Assembly (NCBI GenBank): GCA_003427395.1
Contig: BFEA01000217.1
Span: 1,841,201-1,861,200, forward strand
Direction: 5' to 3'
From: Chara braunii
Lineage: Eukaryota; Streptophyta; Charophyceae; Charales; Characeae
DNA: 20,000 nt
The notes under the pieces are model-generated. The model ran no database searches, was not told where the DNA came from, and worked only from the letters and a program-made list of their open reading frames with translations. The translations under genes were made by a program, and so were the position numbers. Positions 1 through 9,980 of the stretch are shown here, one piece after another. Numbering within the stretch: position 1 is the stretch's first letter; every line of letters starts with the position of its first letter.

Positions 1-1199
1 TGGGGACCAACTCACGCAGATGTGCATACATCAAACATCGTCTTCACACTCAATGGACACAGTTGCCACACACGAGACAAAGGTAGATAAGAATAGGACC
101 AAGACCNGTCACTTATATTATCAAAAATTATGATTACAATGAGTTCACAGTTCCCTGAGTCAACGCGCTTCAGCGCAATACTAATCCCACATCAGATACA
201 TCAATGCCACCTTCGTCACTTGCTTCTAGCTCAGGTAAGTGTCCTCCATAACCAGACCTTGAAAGAACACTCTCTCTGTCTTAGTCCCTTCCTCTCACGA
301 TGCATGCACACTCTTCTCTCACGAGGATCTACTCTGAATGTCACTCATAGCTATCTACACTAACCCTGCTAAGTCTACACTAATCTGCTGGGCAGCGATG
401 GCTGCTTTCCTCCAGCGCCCAGCCTTCTTCTTCCCTCAGCGCATCTCCTTCTTCCAGCGCTGCTTCTGCCTGACTAGCGCACAAGTGCACCAGCACTTCC
501 ACGCATTGAATGCCAGTGGAGATCTGCGTGGAAATGAGGCTGGCAGCTCCTTAAGTAGTGCTGGCCTCTCCCCGTTGGGTCTGCATTGTCTCAATTCGGC
601 CTGTCCTCTTGTCCCAGACCCTGCATTGCATGTGTCCCAGAGCATTCCCAATGAAAAGCAACTGCTGTGGAGGCCCTTTGGCCTGGATACGAATTTTGAA
701 GTCTGGATCTGGACTGCCCCCATGACTCAGACCAAAAACTGGGACATAACTGTTGACTTCCTTTTGAATAGTCACATCTAGACGAACAGACACACTTACT
801 GTCCGAACAGACATCAGCATTGCATATACAGACGCAACTTCTCTTCTTTACACGAACAGGCACAATGGCTGCTCGTACAGACACACCTTATTCATGACCT
901 ACACAACTGCTGGCGAACAGGTAAGTCTTTTGACAATGCCCTTTGCTTCAGGATGTGCCCGTTGGTAGAGAACTTGGACTCTTGACCTGCTTTTCACGTT
1001 TCTGAGCCCTGGCGAGATACCTTTTCAGGCTGCTTTATTTTTACATGGCCCACGTTGCTTAGTTACAAGGCCTGAGGCCTACATTGGGTGAAAAAGGCCC
1101 TTTCATTCTTCTTCTTCTTCTTCTCCCTTGCGCCCCCGCTCCTTCTCCCTTCCACGCGCGGTGTCTCCTTTTCTCCCCGACGGAGTTTTCCTCCCATGC
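1..1199. other. Non-coding stretch, no gene recognised
   Basis: The longest open frame here (147 codons, 338-781, plus) has no recognisable domain and an overlapping minus-strand frame of similar quality, so I do not call a gene. Two perfect splice-donor-like sites (CAG/GTAAGT) lie at 232-240 and 918-926. A short TTC microsatellite sits at about 1106-1124. Position 107 is an undetermined base. Confidence 0.5.
783..920 (+). repeat. Degenerate CGAACAG short-repeat cluster
   Basis: CGAACAG occurs at 783, 804, 853 and 914, and CGTACAG at 874, often followed by A/G-CACA. Spacings are 21, 49, 21 and 40 bp. The last copy merges into the donor-like CAG/GTAAGT at 918-926. This looks like the remains of a short tandem repeat. 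No function is evident. Confidence 0.45.
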
Positions 1200-1240
1200 A
1201 CCACGCGAAGTTCTCCGTGGTCGTTCACGATGGTCACTGC

Positions 1241-1300
1241 AGTCGCTGCCATCGAGACGAGCCCTTCATCAGTCGCTGCCATCGAGACGAGCCCTTCATC
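1241..1300 (+). repeat. Exact 30-bp tandem duplication
   Basis: The 30 bases at 1241-1270 are repeated without change at 1271-1300, which points to a recent slippage or duplication event. The unit is a multiple of three, so it keeps phase in every frame, but no frame across it encodes a recognisable protein. Confidence 0.9.
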
Positions 1301-2083
1301 CTCTTCCCGGCATACTGTGCAGGGTCGAATGTCGAGAAGTCCCGGGGATTGAATCTACCAATCCCCCGGTTGTAGTGAAAAATTCGATTAGTTTTCATAC
1401 GAGAGTGGCGGAAAAGGAAAAACCCAAACAAACAACAATAGAAATCTTTAAAAAATCGTAAAGAAAAGAAAATAAATAAGAATTTTTTTTGAATATGACA
1501 AAACCGAAATCTAATTTTCTAACTACCCTGTTGTGCCATCTGTCGTGCCCTCGTTTTCAAACGAGGCTAACTACAACAACTAACTCTAACTAACCTATGA
1601 TCTTGAGTCAAGGGTTCAAGTCCCCGCCAGCCATCCGCGGGGCTAAAGTTAAGCTCCTTGCAAAAAGGAGCTATTTCAGGCCGGGGAAGATTCTCTAACT
1701 TAACAGTCTTCCCCTGAAACCTACCAAGCTAGCTCCTTCTTCAAGTTAAATAAAAGCCGCTCAAGTATATGTAGAGTATCAGGCTCAACCCCCCCAGTGC
1801 GCACGTACGCTTGCCGGCCTGCATGCCTGTCTGAGTGCTTGTCGGCTTGAGTGTATGTGTGACCCGCAAGGGTCACTAGTTAATCAGAAGGCCCAAAGGG
1901 CCGGTACTTAGCCGTTGCCGTGACATTGAAGGTCACAGCGGGGAAAACACCCAAGTGGCGGGGAACAGAGGTCCGCGACACTTAAGAGCAGCGAGAAACA
2001 CTCAAGTAGCAGGTAGGTCAGTATCACACCAAGTGTAGGTAGACGTGCCGAGTACTCGAGGTCGAGCAGAAGAAGACAAAACT

Positions 2084-2123
2084 TGATTTTTTTTTTATTT
2101 TTTTTTTTTATTTTTTTTTTTTT
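2084..2123. repeat. Poly(T)-rich tract
   Basis: A run of T interrupted by a few A residues splits the stem-loop cluster in two. It could be an old poly(A) tail of a minus-strand insert, but I see no element attached to it. Confidence 0.7.
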
Positions 2124-2463
2124 AAAGCCTAGTACCGGTAGGTAGGAGGGTACCAGCACAAATCTCAGTGCGTGTCGTAACTGTACCCGACACAACACTA
2201 ATCTAATCAACCCTTTGACCTTCTCGGTCAGAGGTATTACTACTGGTCATAACCATCACAACGCGCGTCATAACAATGCGCGAGCATACGCTCGAAATTT
2301 TCTCAACGATTCGCCCCGGCCTCAATGGCCGAGGAAATCGCTTCAAGTGTCACGCCAAAGCGTGCACACCCTTTTCATTCCAGACCGGCTCCGTCATGGT
2401 AGCCGATGTTATCGTTGTGTCAAATGCAAAAGCATGGCCAAATACCCTTGTAAGGGTATTTGG

Positions 2464-3536
2464 TCCGACAGCGGTACTCACCTCGAACGACTGTCAATGT
2501 GAGATGAACCGAATGATGAACTGTGACACCAAGCTGTACACCACTGGAAACGGTAGGGTCATCTGAGGGTGTATTGCCTAGTAAACTGCAGCAGTTTGGA
2601 AGAAGGTTTTTAGTGTGTGGCGGACTGAATCGTAAGTTGTCTGTATTGTGGAGTTTCCGGCTCGGCTAGGCTGTGCCTATACGAAACGGTGCTATTAGGA
2701 TGCTACTCTCGCGTTCCATTGTTAATTTCGACATTTTGTTTTTTTGCGATTGAACAACCACATCTAGGCTTCCGTTAGACACCGTTGTATACTACTATCT
2801 GGATGTTGTAAGCCGCTACGTTTCCCTTGAAATACACTGCGCCCTTGTTGTGTGTCATTGTGTTTTACTCTTTTGCACTGCACCTTGGTTGTTTCTTCGG
2901 CTATTGTTGGGAACTACTGTTAGGCTTATTGCTGCGAGTCTGGAAGGTCGTCAGAGAATCAACAATAGGCAGTTTACCTTAGCTTGACCAAGCTGCAGGG
3001 CATTTTGGTTGTCATTGCGGGGCCCTCAAGCGAGTGAAGGAACCAAGACCCTCTTATACGAGTTTGAGAACACTCTTATTGGATCTGAGAGTCCCAAACC
3101 TATCTCCTTCTGCCCTTCTCACTCTAAGTCTAATCTTGTTATGAGAGGAAGGCGGCAGGCGGGATTACAACTCATAGGACCGCATTAAGACTTTGTGGGG
3201 AGTCAACCCACCGATTGCGGGAGCTCTGATGGAACTTATGAGGAGTTCTGAAGGCAGGGAACTGAAAAGTAACCATTGTCTTCCTTTTATAAACCTTGTT
3301 ATAACCTATATGCATATTTTTTGCTATGTTTGACTTAGTATAATGCGTGCACCCTTATATTGACTTTGAGTTTGACTTTCATGACTTAATCCAGATCAAG
3401 TAAGAGAATGAGTATGCAATGTCAGTTTCAGTTTTATTGTCTGGTTGAAAGCAGATTGTGGGATTGCATATGGGGGAAGGATGCGAGGGAGGCAGTATTG
3501 CTTGTGTTTGATTGGGTCAACCAACGGCTGGGCAAG
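2464..3536. other. Stretch without recognised features
   Basis: There is no long open frame, no recognisable protein similarity and no obvious repeat. A small hairpin based on AAACTG and CAGTTT occurs near 2584. It may be intergenic DNA or an unrecognised untranslated region. Confidence 0.4.
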
Positions 3537-4252
3537 TCTCTATAAGTTTGGGGAGGTCCAGTGCTATGTTTATTTTTAAATTGTCAGGAAAACCAAACAT
3601 GTTTCATAAGTTTGGGTGGTCTGGTTGCTCTAACTTGCGAGGGTTGTTTCTGGTTGACTTTTTGGGGACCATGCATTGTCCCATAAGTTAGGGTGGCTTG
3701 GTTGCCTTGCTTATTTTGGGTTTTCTCAGTTTCTTTTGGTTCTGAATGAGGGGGTCTGAGCATATTTCATAAGTGTGGGTGGCTCAACCTCTTCCTGTTT
3801 CACCAATAAGAGAATAAATCAGGCGGAGGACCAGATATGTTTCATAAGTTTGGGTGGTCTTGGTCCAATGCCACGCACATGCTGGAAGCAAAAGGTTATA
3901 ACTTGGCTATATTTTACTATTACTTTATATATGAACTGGCTAGTCAGACATTGTTTCATAAGTTTGGGTGGTCGGACTATAGTTTCTCACAAACTGAAAA
4001 AAAAATATCAATTAAGAAGAAACTTGTGGTAAGGAGGGGCAGGCTGAACCTCGAGCTAAAGATGATCGACTCAGTCATATGCTACCTTAAAAGACTAAGC
4101 GCAGATAATTATATAAAATTTAGATACTTAAACACTTCAGGGCAACTAGGGTGACCCAGTCACACGCCCAAGGAAGATAAAAGTTGTTGTGCCTTTTGTT
4201 TGTGTATACTCAATGGTTGAGCTAAACATGTTCCATAAGTTTGGGTGGTCTA
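3537..4252 (+). repeat. Seven dispersed copies of a 19-bp motif
   Basis: The motif TTCATAAGTTTGGGTGGTC and close variants occur near 3537 (diverged), 3602, 3680 (diverged), 3767, 3841, 3953 and 4231, all in the same direction. Four copies are nearly identical, and usually TGT or ATGT precedes them. The DNA between copies is unrelated and the spacings are uneven (about 60, 80, 85, 75, 110 and 280 bp). This is neither a normal tandem array nor a CRISPR. Repeated protein-binding sites, or remains of an element with internal short repeats, are possible. Confidence 0.7.
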
Positions 4253-4555
4253 GCTTTATGCCTTATGTAAGCTGGGTATAAGGGACAAATCATTGAAAGA
4301 CTATGAACTATTGTTTGACAAGGTTGACTTTGGGCTGGTGAGAGTACTTACCTTTATGATTTGGTATTGATTGTGGCTAAGTGAGATTATTACTTCGTCT
4401 GAGTTTCAGGAGATAGGAAGTTGCTTTAGCTACTTGTCATGTGCTAGAGCTAAAGGAATTAGTTTCAATTCCTGCATTTTCTAAGTTAAGTTTATTTTAC
4501 TTAGGTTAATTCTCGCATTTTCTGAGATCATTTCCTATACTTGGTTTTGTATAAA

Positions 4556-5060
4556 TCTTCGTAAGGAGTTAGACAAAATTCAGTTTATCGAAATTTTATA
4601 TATGAATTAGTAAAAATTCGAGAAGTCTCATTTTTTGAAGGGAATGATGCCCAAATTTTTACTAATTCAAGGAGTTAGACAAAATTGGACCTTGAGAAGT
4701 CAAAGTTATTTTAAGTTCTGAACTTAGTTTTATATGAATCTCGGAAGTCTTCTTTTGTAATGGGAGTATTGCCCAAATTTTTACAGATCTAAGGAGTTAG
4801 TTAAATTTTGTCTTAGTTGAACTTGAGTTTTGTTTTGAGCTCGCGTCTGACTTGGTATAAATCTGGGAAGTCTTCGTTTATAAAAGGACTGCTGCCCAAA
4901 TTTTTATTAATTCAGGGAATTAGACAAAATTTGACTTTCTAAAAATCAGGGAATATTTCAGTCTTTATATTCAAGTTAGCATAAATTCTGAAAAGACACT
5001 TTTCGTACGGGAAGCGCTGCCGAAATTTTTCTAGTTTAAGGGAGATAGGTTATATTTTGA
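4556..5060 (+). repeat. 123-bp tandem repeat, about four units
   Basis: Successive units can be aligned on GAAGTCT-like starts at 4622, 4744, 4867 and 4990, each followed about 30 bp later by GCCCAAATTTTTA (GCCGAAATTTTTC in the last) and then by GGAGTTAGACAAAATT or a variant. A partial unit precedes them at about 4556. The period is 122-123 bp and the units have diverged, so the array is not recent. It ends about 30 bp before a TATA-like box, an arrangement also seen in repeat-type enhancers of LTR U3 regions. Confidence 0.8.
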
Positions 5061-5088
5061 CAGGTGGCGATTTTGGCGATCCACTCTG

Positions 5089-5096
5089 TATAAAAG
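5089..5096 (+). promoter_or_regulatory. TATA-box-like sequence (TATAAAAG)
   Basis: TATAAAAG follows the 123-bp repeat array directly. A start site would fall near 5120. No coding sequence follows, but a GC-rich stretch and a donor-like site (GAG/GTAAGT, 5762-5770) do. It could be a promoter of a non-coding transcript or of a decayed LTR element. TATA-like strings are common in AT-rich DNA, so confidence is low. Confidence 0.3.
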
Positions 5097-5316
5097 AGAA
5101 TTTGTCAAAAATCTACATTTCCTTGTGCACTTACTTAGAGATAAGTTTAGGCTTTGTTAAGTAGAATGATTTTTGAACAAGATCGTGATATGAGAATTAT
5201 TCTCCATTAACTTATATGTTTAGTTTTTTTGGGATTGGTCTGTCTTTTGTCACAGGTCCTTTTGATCGCTTGATTCAGGATTTGAACTAGATTCAACTTA
5301 ATCCCACGAGGATCAT

Positions 5317-5416
5317 CTTCTGTTGTCACTTACAACAGTTTGGTTGTCGATTCGTCGGTTTACAACTCGACTTCATGCCAAACTCGCTACCAAACTGTTG
5401 TAAGTGATAACAAAAG
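5317..5416. repeat. 28-bp imperfect inverted repeat, 44-nt loop
   Basis: The arms at 5317-5344 and 5389-5416 match over 28 bp with two differences, one of which is a G-U pair in plus-strand RNA. The left arm contains a further small inverted repeat (TGTTGT and ACAACA), and the loop contains GTCGA and TCGAC, so a branched fold is possible. It lies about 230 bp downstream of the TATA-like box. Confidence 0.75.
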
Positions 5417-5429
5417 ATTAGGTGTGTCA

Positions 5430-6060
5430 TTGTGTTGTTTGTTCTGTGTTGTTCTATATGTGCGTGTGTCTGTGTGTGTGCTCTATTTTTATTGTCAGTA
5501 GTGTAGTGTACGTGTGGTGAGTGAGATACGTATTAGTCGATCGACGACGAGCCGCGCTTGGGACTTCAGCCCCCCAGTGCGCCGGTTCGTGTGCGGGTCT
5601 GATAGAGGCGTGGGACCGCGCATACCCCCTATGCTACGACGGACGAGAAACGCCCTCGGCTGGTCCACCTCTGCGATTGCAACTGATTAACTTTCGTACT
5701 GCAGACTGGTAGCTCGGTGGGGATACGCCCATCGAAGGGAGGTGACAACTATCGTAAGGTGGAGGTAAGTCGTGCTTCGCATTGGCCCTATTTTGTCGTA
5801 AGGGCTCGTGAGAGGTATGGCTGGCGCACTTGGTCGGAGCGGCTTGCGGAAGCTTCATGTGTATTTGTGACGATGATTAGACCTACTCCTGCGTGATGCG
5901 GCCGGGAGGGTCCCACTCTGCGAGGCGTGGGACCGATGCTCTCGACAACGTGAGTTAGAGGCCCTCTTCTACAGGCTTAGTCGGCGAGTGATTTCATCTC
6001 CACTGGTCCAGCCCGTGCCAAGACCGAGTCTCTGCGTCACTCTTTTCGCTCCCTACCTCT
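5430..6060. other. GT-rich then GC-rich non-coding stretch
   Basis: 5430-5520 is GT-rich. 5520-6060 is more GC-rich than its surroundings but lacks a recognisable protein; the only open frame (63 codons at 5521-5712) looks incidental. A donor-like GAG/GTAAGT lies at 5762-5770. The bases near 5568-5583 resemble 1788-1803 (shared CCCCCCAGTGCGC), too short to prove common origin. Confidence 0.35.
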
Positions 6061-7980
6061 GAGTTACAGTCCAGACCTTGTTGTTCCTTCTCGGTGGCTC
6101 ATGTCGAAGTCCCCGACTCATGATAGGCGATAGTTACTTCGAGTCGGACGGTGATATGGTCTCATCTAAGCCTTCTCCCAGCCCTGTTGTTAGCCTCTAT
6201 TATAGTCGCCTGCAATTTCTTATCTCCCCTTATTTCTTCCTCTTTGTCTTCTTCAACGTTAATTTTTACTCTTGCTTTGTTGCCATCGAAGGTTCAAAAT
6301 CGTCGTGATTCAGGGTCCTTCACCTTACATTAAAGCCCAAAGCGCAAGGAGTCTCTAGGACTCTGGCCTATAGCCCTTGAACCATTTTCGACACACCGTA
6401 GACACACTTTTTCAGATTAGTTATAACTTATCATTGTCAACAATAAACCAGGCACCCTCACGCAAGTCGTAGTGATCTGAGTACCTCACTACTTCGTCGT
6501 ACTATCCCAACCTTCACATACGTACAACAAGAAGCACGCACAAACTGTCCAATAGCTGAGTTGCCTAACAGCTACTCATTTATAAGATTTCAAAAGCACA
6601 AAGTATCCTGTGTTCTAAACAAGATATAAGGAGTCCACATTAGATAAACAAAATCAGAATAACATTAGCATAATAATTTTAAATATATAAAAAAAGAAAA
6701 AGAAAAGAAGACACCTAAAGCTCGTTGCTAAAACATAGCCCTACGGTCCACGTCCGCTGTCTTTTCACGATGGTCCCATAACAGGGTAACGAACGACGCC
6801 TTCCTCCCTTTAAAGAGGACGATTGAGCTGCCACTAGTGGGTACCCATGTCCGATGCCAAGGAGGGGGCTCATGAGCTTCCTACCAAAGCGGACGCGGGT
6901 GCTCCGATTTTGGGGGCGTACAGCGCGGTGCTTAGTAGAACGTGTCTGCGGTAAAAAACGTGAAAGGTCAGTCAGTCGAGACCGCCCATTTATAATCAAT
7001 TTTTAAACCCGAACCGTTCGTTCCTCCACAAAGTGATATAAGGGGAACTAAATCAAGAAAATTAATTACCTTAAAGTAAAGGAAAATAATTCTTATTCGA
7101 AATTGAGTCATTGGTTATGGTTGTGACTCTTGTTGAACAAGGATGAAGATGACGTTTCATTTTCTCTTTTCTTTTATTTTATTTTATTCTTCTCTGATTT
7201 TCTCTTGCTTTGATTACGACCGTTGTCAGAGTGCTTATCCCATAACTCAACTTGAAGGAACTCAACGCGCAGTATAAAAAACCACGTCGGTCCCTCTACC
7301 TTCGAGTCCCCGGGCAAGCTCGGCGGCGACCATAAGTCGGTCATACTCTGCTGTACAACAGGGCGCAGAGCCTGCATGGACCAAAGGAAAGCTCGGTGGC
7401 GCACCCTTCCCTTTTTGCTAGTGGAGGCGCCCGCTGAGACTGGTCCAAGAATCGGTAGAGCCATCAGTCATGCGCATGCAGTCCGCCTGGCACCCCATAA
7501 TGTGACCCATGGGCAAAATAGACTATGCTCGCAGTTAAGTAAAACCGCCCGTGAGAATGTTGTGTCTGCTACACCACAGAGGGACAACACACCGCGCCCT
7601 CCGACAGCACGTGCGGCGGTCTTGGCGTTGGCGCTTACACGAATGTGTCGTGACGACGCTCTCCTTTTTAGCCACGTGTACGGTGCTGCTGCTTTTCCCG
7701 TTGTTTCTCATCTTTAAGCTCCGAAAATGGCCAAAATCTCATTATCTGAATTACACAATTTTTTCACACTTGTGGGATAGGGTGGGTGGGAGCGGGAACT
7801 GTTCCTGCTCTCATACTAGTTTGATGGACCCGTCAGGATGGCGGTTCATCAGGATCAAGACGAAGGGGATGAGGATGAGGGAAATGGACTCGGAAATGAG
7901 CTGGAAGGGACAATGCAGCTCCGACGCAGACTTAACACGCACGTACTCCAAACTGTGCAAATGAAGAATGAGTGGAAAAC
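6061..7980. other. Stretch without recognised features
   Basis: Several open frames of 60-137 codons occur on both strands (for example 7376-7717 and 7551-7964, plus; 6715-6999, minus). They overlap one another and have no recognisable domains. An A-rich tract lies at 6685-6710 and a TTTTA-rich tract at 7163-7190. I see no clear repeat or RNA gene. Confidence 0.4.
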
Positions 7981-7983
7981 AGA

Positions 7984-8375
7984 CTGCAGTTGGGGTATAC
8001 CCCCAACGGACTGACCAGACTAAACTAGATTGGACTGGTATGGACAGTGGTACCGGGAAGGACTGGACTAAACTGAATGAACACATGGTATGTGCGGTCA
8101 GGTCATGACCTAGTCGGACAGGCCGAACTGGCAAAAAAGCCAGATAGCCCTGGCTCTAGGCCAGGGCAGCCATAGGCACGCTGCAGCTGGGGTATACCCC
8201 CAGCAGACTGACTGGACTAGACTAGACTGGAATAGTACGAACAGTGGAACCAGACAGGACTGGATTGAATATCCATATGGCCCGGATATTAGACCAACGG
8301 CTTGGTCCTACAGGTCGCATAGGCAAATAGGCAGATAGCCCTGGTTGTAGGCCAGGGCAGCCAGGAGCCCCCTGC
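7984..8375 (+). repeat. Tandem duplication of ~195-bp stem-loop-rich unit
   Basis: Unit A (about 7984-8176) and unit B (about 8181-8375) align throughout, with starts 197 bp apart and ends 191 bp apart. Stem-loops in A: 7989-8007, 8082-8094, 8100-8111, 8128-8143 and 8147-8167. In B: 8186-8204, 8268-8290, 8292-8307 and 8338-8358. Four of the five positions form a stem in both units although the arm sequences differ. In the first stem, T7990-A8006 is replaced by C8187-G8203; in the last, C8154-G8160 becomes T8345-G8351, still a G-U pair in RNA. These paired changes suggest that base pairing matters or that arms are copied onto each other. No coding potential is evident. Confidence 0.75.
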
Positions 8376-8792
8376 AATGCCACCCTGAAAAGTGGATCCT
8401 CGAGCTCCCTTTGAATAAAGATGATTTGGTTTGGAAATCTTTTGAGCTCAAGGATTTGTTATGGGAGTGTTTCCAGTGATTGACTTACCGTGAGGGCAGG
8501 GTTGCGCAACCCGAAGTTTGTTTGTTGATGTATATGGGGAAGGGTAAGGTAGTGATTATGTTGTGTTTATGGTTTGCCATGTTCCCTATGTACAACTCCA
8601 AGAGTGTGTGTATGGGGTCCTGACTTGTGCTTGATTTTCGATTTTCATGCGACGCTGGACCCGATCTCCAGCAGGTGCGGCTCCCCACTAATAGATAGGA
8701 GTATTCTGTCGTAAGTCCACTATAAAGCGATGCTTATATCACCTGCTCTACTGGGCTGAGGCGGAACTCTTTAGGGGAGGGGGAGGAAAGTT

Positions 8793-8902
8793 CGTGTGTG
8801 TGTGCATGTGTGTATATGTGCGTGTGCGTGTATGTGTGTATGTGTGTATGTGTATATGTGTGTGTGTGTGAGAGAGAGAGAAAGAGAGAAAGAGAGAGAG
8901 AG
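8793..8902 (+). repeat. (TG)n-(GA)n microsatellite
   Basis: A TG-rich run with CA and TA interruptions to about 8870 is followed by a GA run. It corresponds to the tract at 9513-9598 in the second copy of the duplicated block. Confidence 0.95.
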
Positions 8903-8954
8903 ACGCGGAGTACAAGGGCGGACGCTAACCTTACAAAAAAAAAGAGGTCATGTC

Positions 8955-9022
8955 GTATTTGAATACAAAAGTTTTTTCTTTTCCGAATTCAAATAGAAAA
9001 GGTATGTCTTGTATTCAAATAC
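8955..9022. repeat. Perfect 14-bp inverted repeat
   Basis: GTATTTGAATACAA (8955-8968) and its exact reverse complement (9009-9022) are separated by 40 bp. They lie just after the first microsatellite. No element boundary is evident. Confidence 0.8.
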
Positions 9023-9512
9023 AATGCGTATCCAATGTATTCGAAGGGCCCTGTTATTCGAGAAAAGTGGGCCCATGCTGTTTCGATTTTGAAATGTTCA
9101 ACTCAATGATCGCGGCCTCCTTGGTCTCCTACTGGCAACTACCGGTCCTCCGCAAGCAACAATTGTCGGTTCCCCATGAATTGCCCCCCCCCAACAAACG
9201 CACCCTGACGGGTTGGCACGGCTGTGCAGCCTGTAGTTTGTTTGTGGGTGTGGTTGGCGAAAGGTAATGTAGTGATTATGTTGTGTCTATATTTTGTCAT
9301 ATTCGCTATATACAACTCCAAGAGTGTGTGTGGGCGGGGTCCCAGCTGGTGCTTTATTCACGATGGTCATGGGATGTTGGACTCGGTTTTGAGCAAGTGT
9401 CGCACCCCACTAATAGACAAGAACATTCTATCGTAAGTCCACTATAGGGGGATGCTCGTATCACCTCCTCTAGTGGGCTGAAGCGGAACTTTTTTTTTTG
9501 GGGGGGGGGGAG

Positions 9513-9598
9513 TGTGTGTGTGTGTGCACGTGTGTATGTGAGAGAAAGTGGGTGTGTATGTGTGTGTGCGTGTGTGTGTCTGAGAGAGAAAGAGAGAG
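9513..9598 (+). repeat. (TG)n-(GA)n microsatellite
   Basis: A TG-rich run to about 9578, then GA. A T9-G10 run precedes it. Minus-strand frames through it that read Thr-His repeats are artefacts of the microsatellite. Confidence 0.95.
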
Positions 9599-9980
9599 TT
9601 GCTTCTCTGGCAAGCTCGCACGGGAAAAGTGTTGTTTCGACATAGGCCCAACACGCCATTTCAAACTTCCCTGACAGCGGGTGCCCTTTCCGTTTCACCT
9701 GGGTGCAGTGCACTGTGGCCCCCATCCCCCCCCAAACCAAAAATACCCTGCAAACAAGAAATGTCTCTGAAAGATGAACCTTGAAAGCTTCTAGAGGCAT
9801 AAAACGCAGCATAAAACGCAACCATGACGAGCTGCGAACGTCCCCGGCCTCCGTTGCCCTTTCGATTCTACTTGTTCCCAGTCCGCTGCCCCCCCCCTCA
9901 AACCAACAATGGCCCCCAAAGAAATGCCCTGAAAACTTCCAGAGGAATAAAACGCACGCAACCCTGACTGGCTGTGAACT

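Larger units (their letters stand above)
1200..2463. repeat. Cluster of short perfect stem-loops
   Basis: At least twelve short inverted repeats with small loops lie within about 1.26 kb. The clearest are 1200-1221, 1342-1369, 1549-1566 (8 bp), 1622-1642 (6 bp), 1652-1672 (8 bp), 1675-1719 (8 bp plus an outer extension), 1859-1876 (7 bp closing a GCAA tetraloop), 1890-1902, 1920-1936, 2172-2193, 2216-2230, 2281-2294, 2317-2331, 2351-2364 and 2438-2463 (12 bp, two-base loop). The reading frames here carry no recognisable domain. The density of stems suggests structured non-coding RNA or an element that propagates hairpins; organelle-derived DNA is another possibility. Confidence 0.55.
8490..9980 (+). 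repeat. Segmental tandem duplication, period ~720 bp
   Basis: The block starting about 8490 recurs from about 9210 (the landmark AGTTTG ends at 8520 and 9240). Matching stretches include the sequence around TAGTGATTATGTTGTGT, the LINE-tail-like motif (8647 and 9369), CACTAATAGA, CGTAAGTCCACTATA and the TG/GA microsatellite that ends this part in both copies. Similarity continues weakly beyond the microsatellite (GAAAAGTG with TGTTTCGA; GGCCTCC). Copy two contains a further partial duplication of about 148 bp (AGAGG-A/C-ATAAAACGCA near 9793 and 9941). No reading frame is conserved between copies. Confidence 0.75.

Noticed and set aside
338-781. 147-codon plus-strand open frame
   Set aside because: No recognisable domain, and minus-strand frames of similar quality overlap it. 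It is not distinguishable from chance.
1610-1645. tRNA T-arm (GGGTTCAAGTCCCC)
   Set aside because: The T-stem pairs at only three positions, and no matching acceptor, D or anticodon arm lies upstream.
3537-4252. CRISPR-like array
   Set aside because: Spacing is irregular (60-280 bp), several repeats are diverged, there are no cas genes, and the context is eukaryotic.
4550-5420. LTR of an LTR retrotransposon
   Set aside because: No second copy, no primer-binding site or polypurine tract that I can support, and no gag-pol remnants nearby. Kept only as a hypothesis in the findings.
5568-5583. Shared repeat with 1788-1803 (CCCCCCAGTGCGC)
   Set aside because: Only about 13 identical bases, partly a C-run; the flanks do not align.
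6715-6999. 94-codon minus-strand frame
   Set aside because: No recognisable domain and no supporting context; likely incidental in a locally GC-rich patch.
9354-9821. 155-codon minus-strand frame
   Set aside because: Its Thr-His and Ser-Leu runs come from translation of the TG-GA microsatellite.
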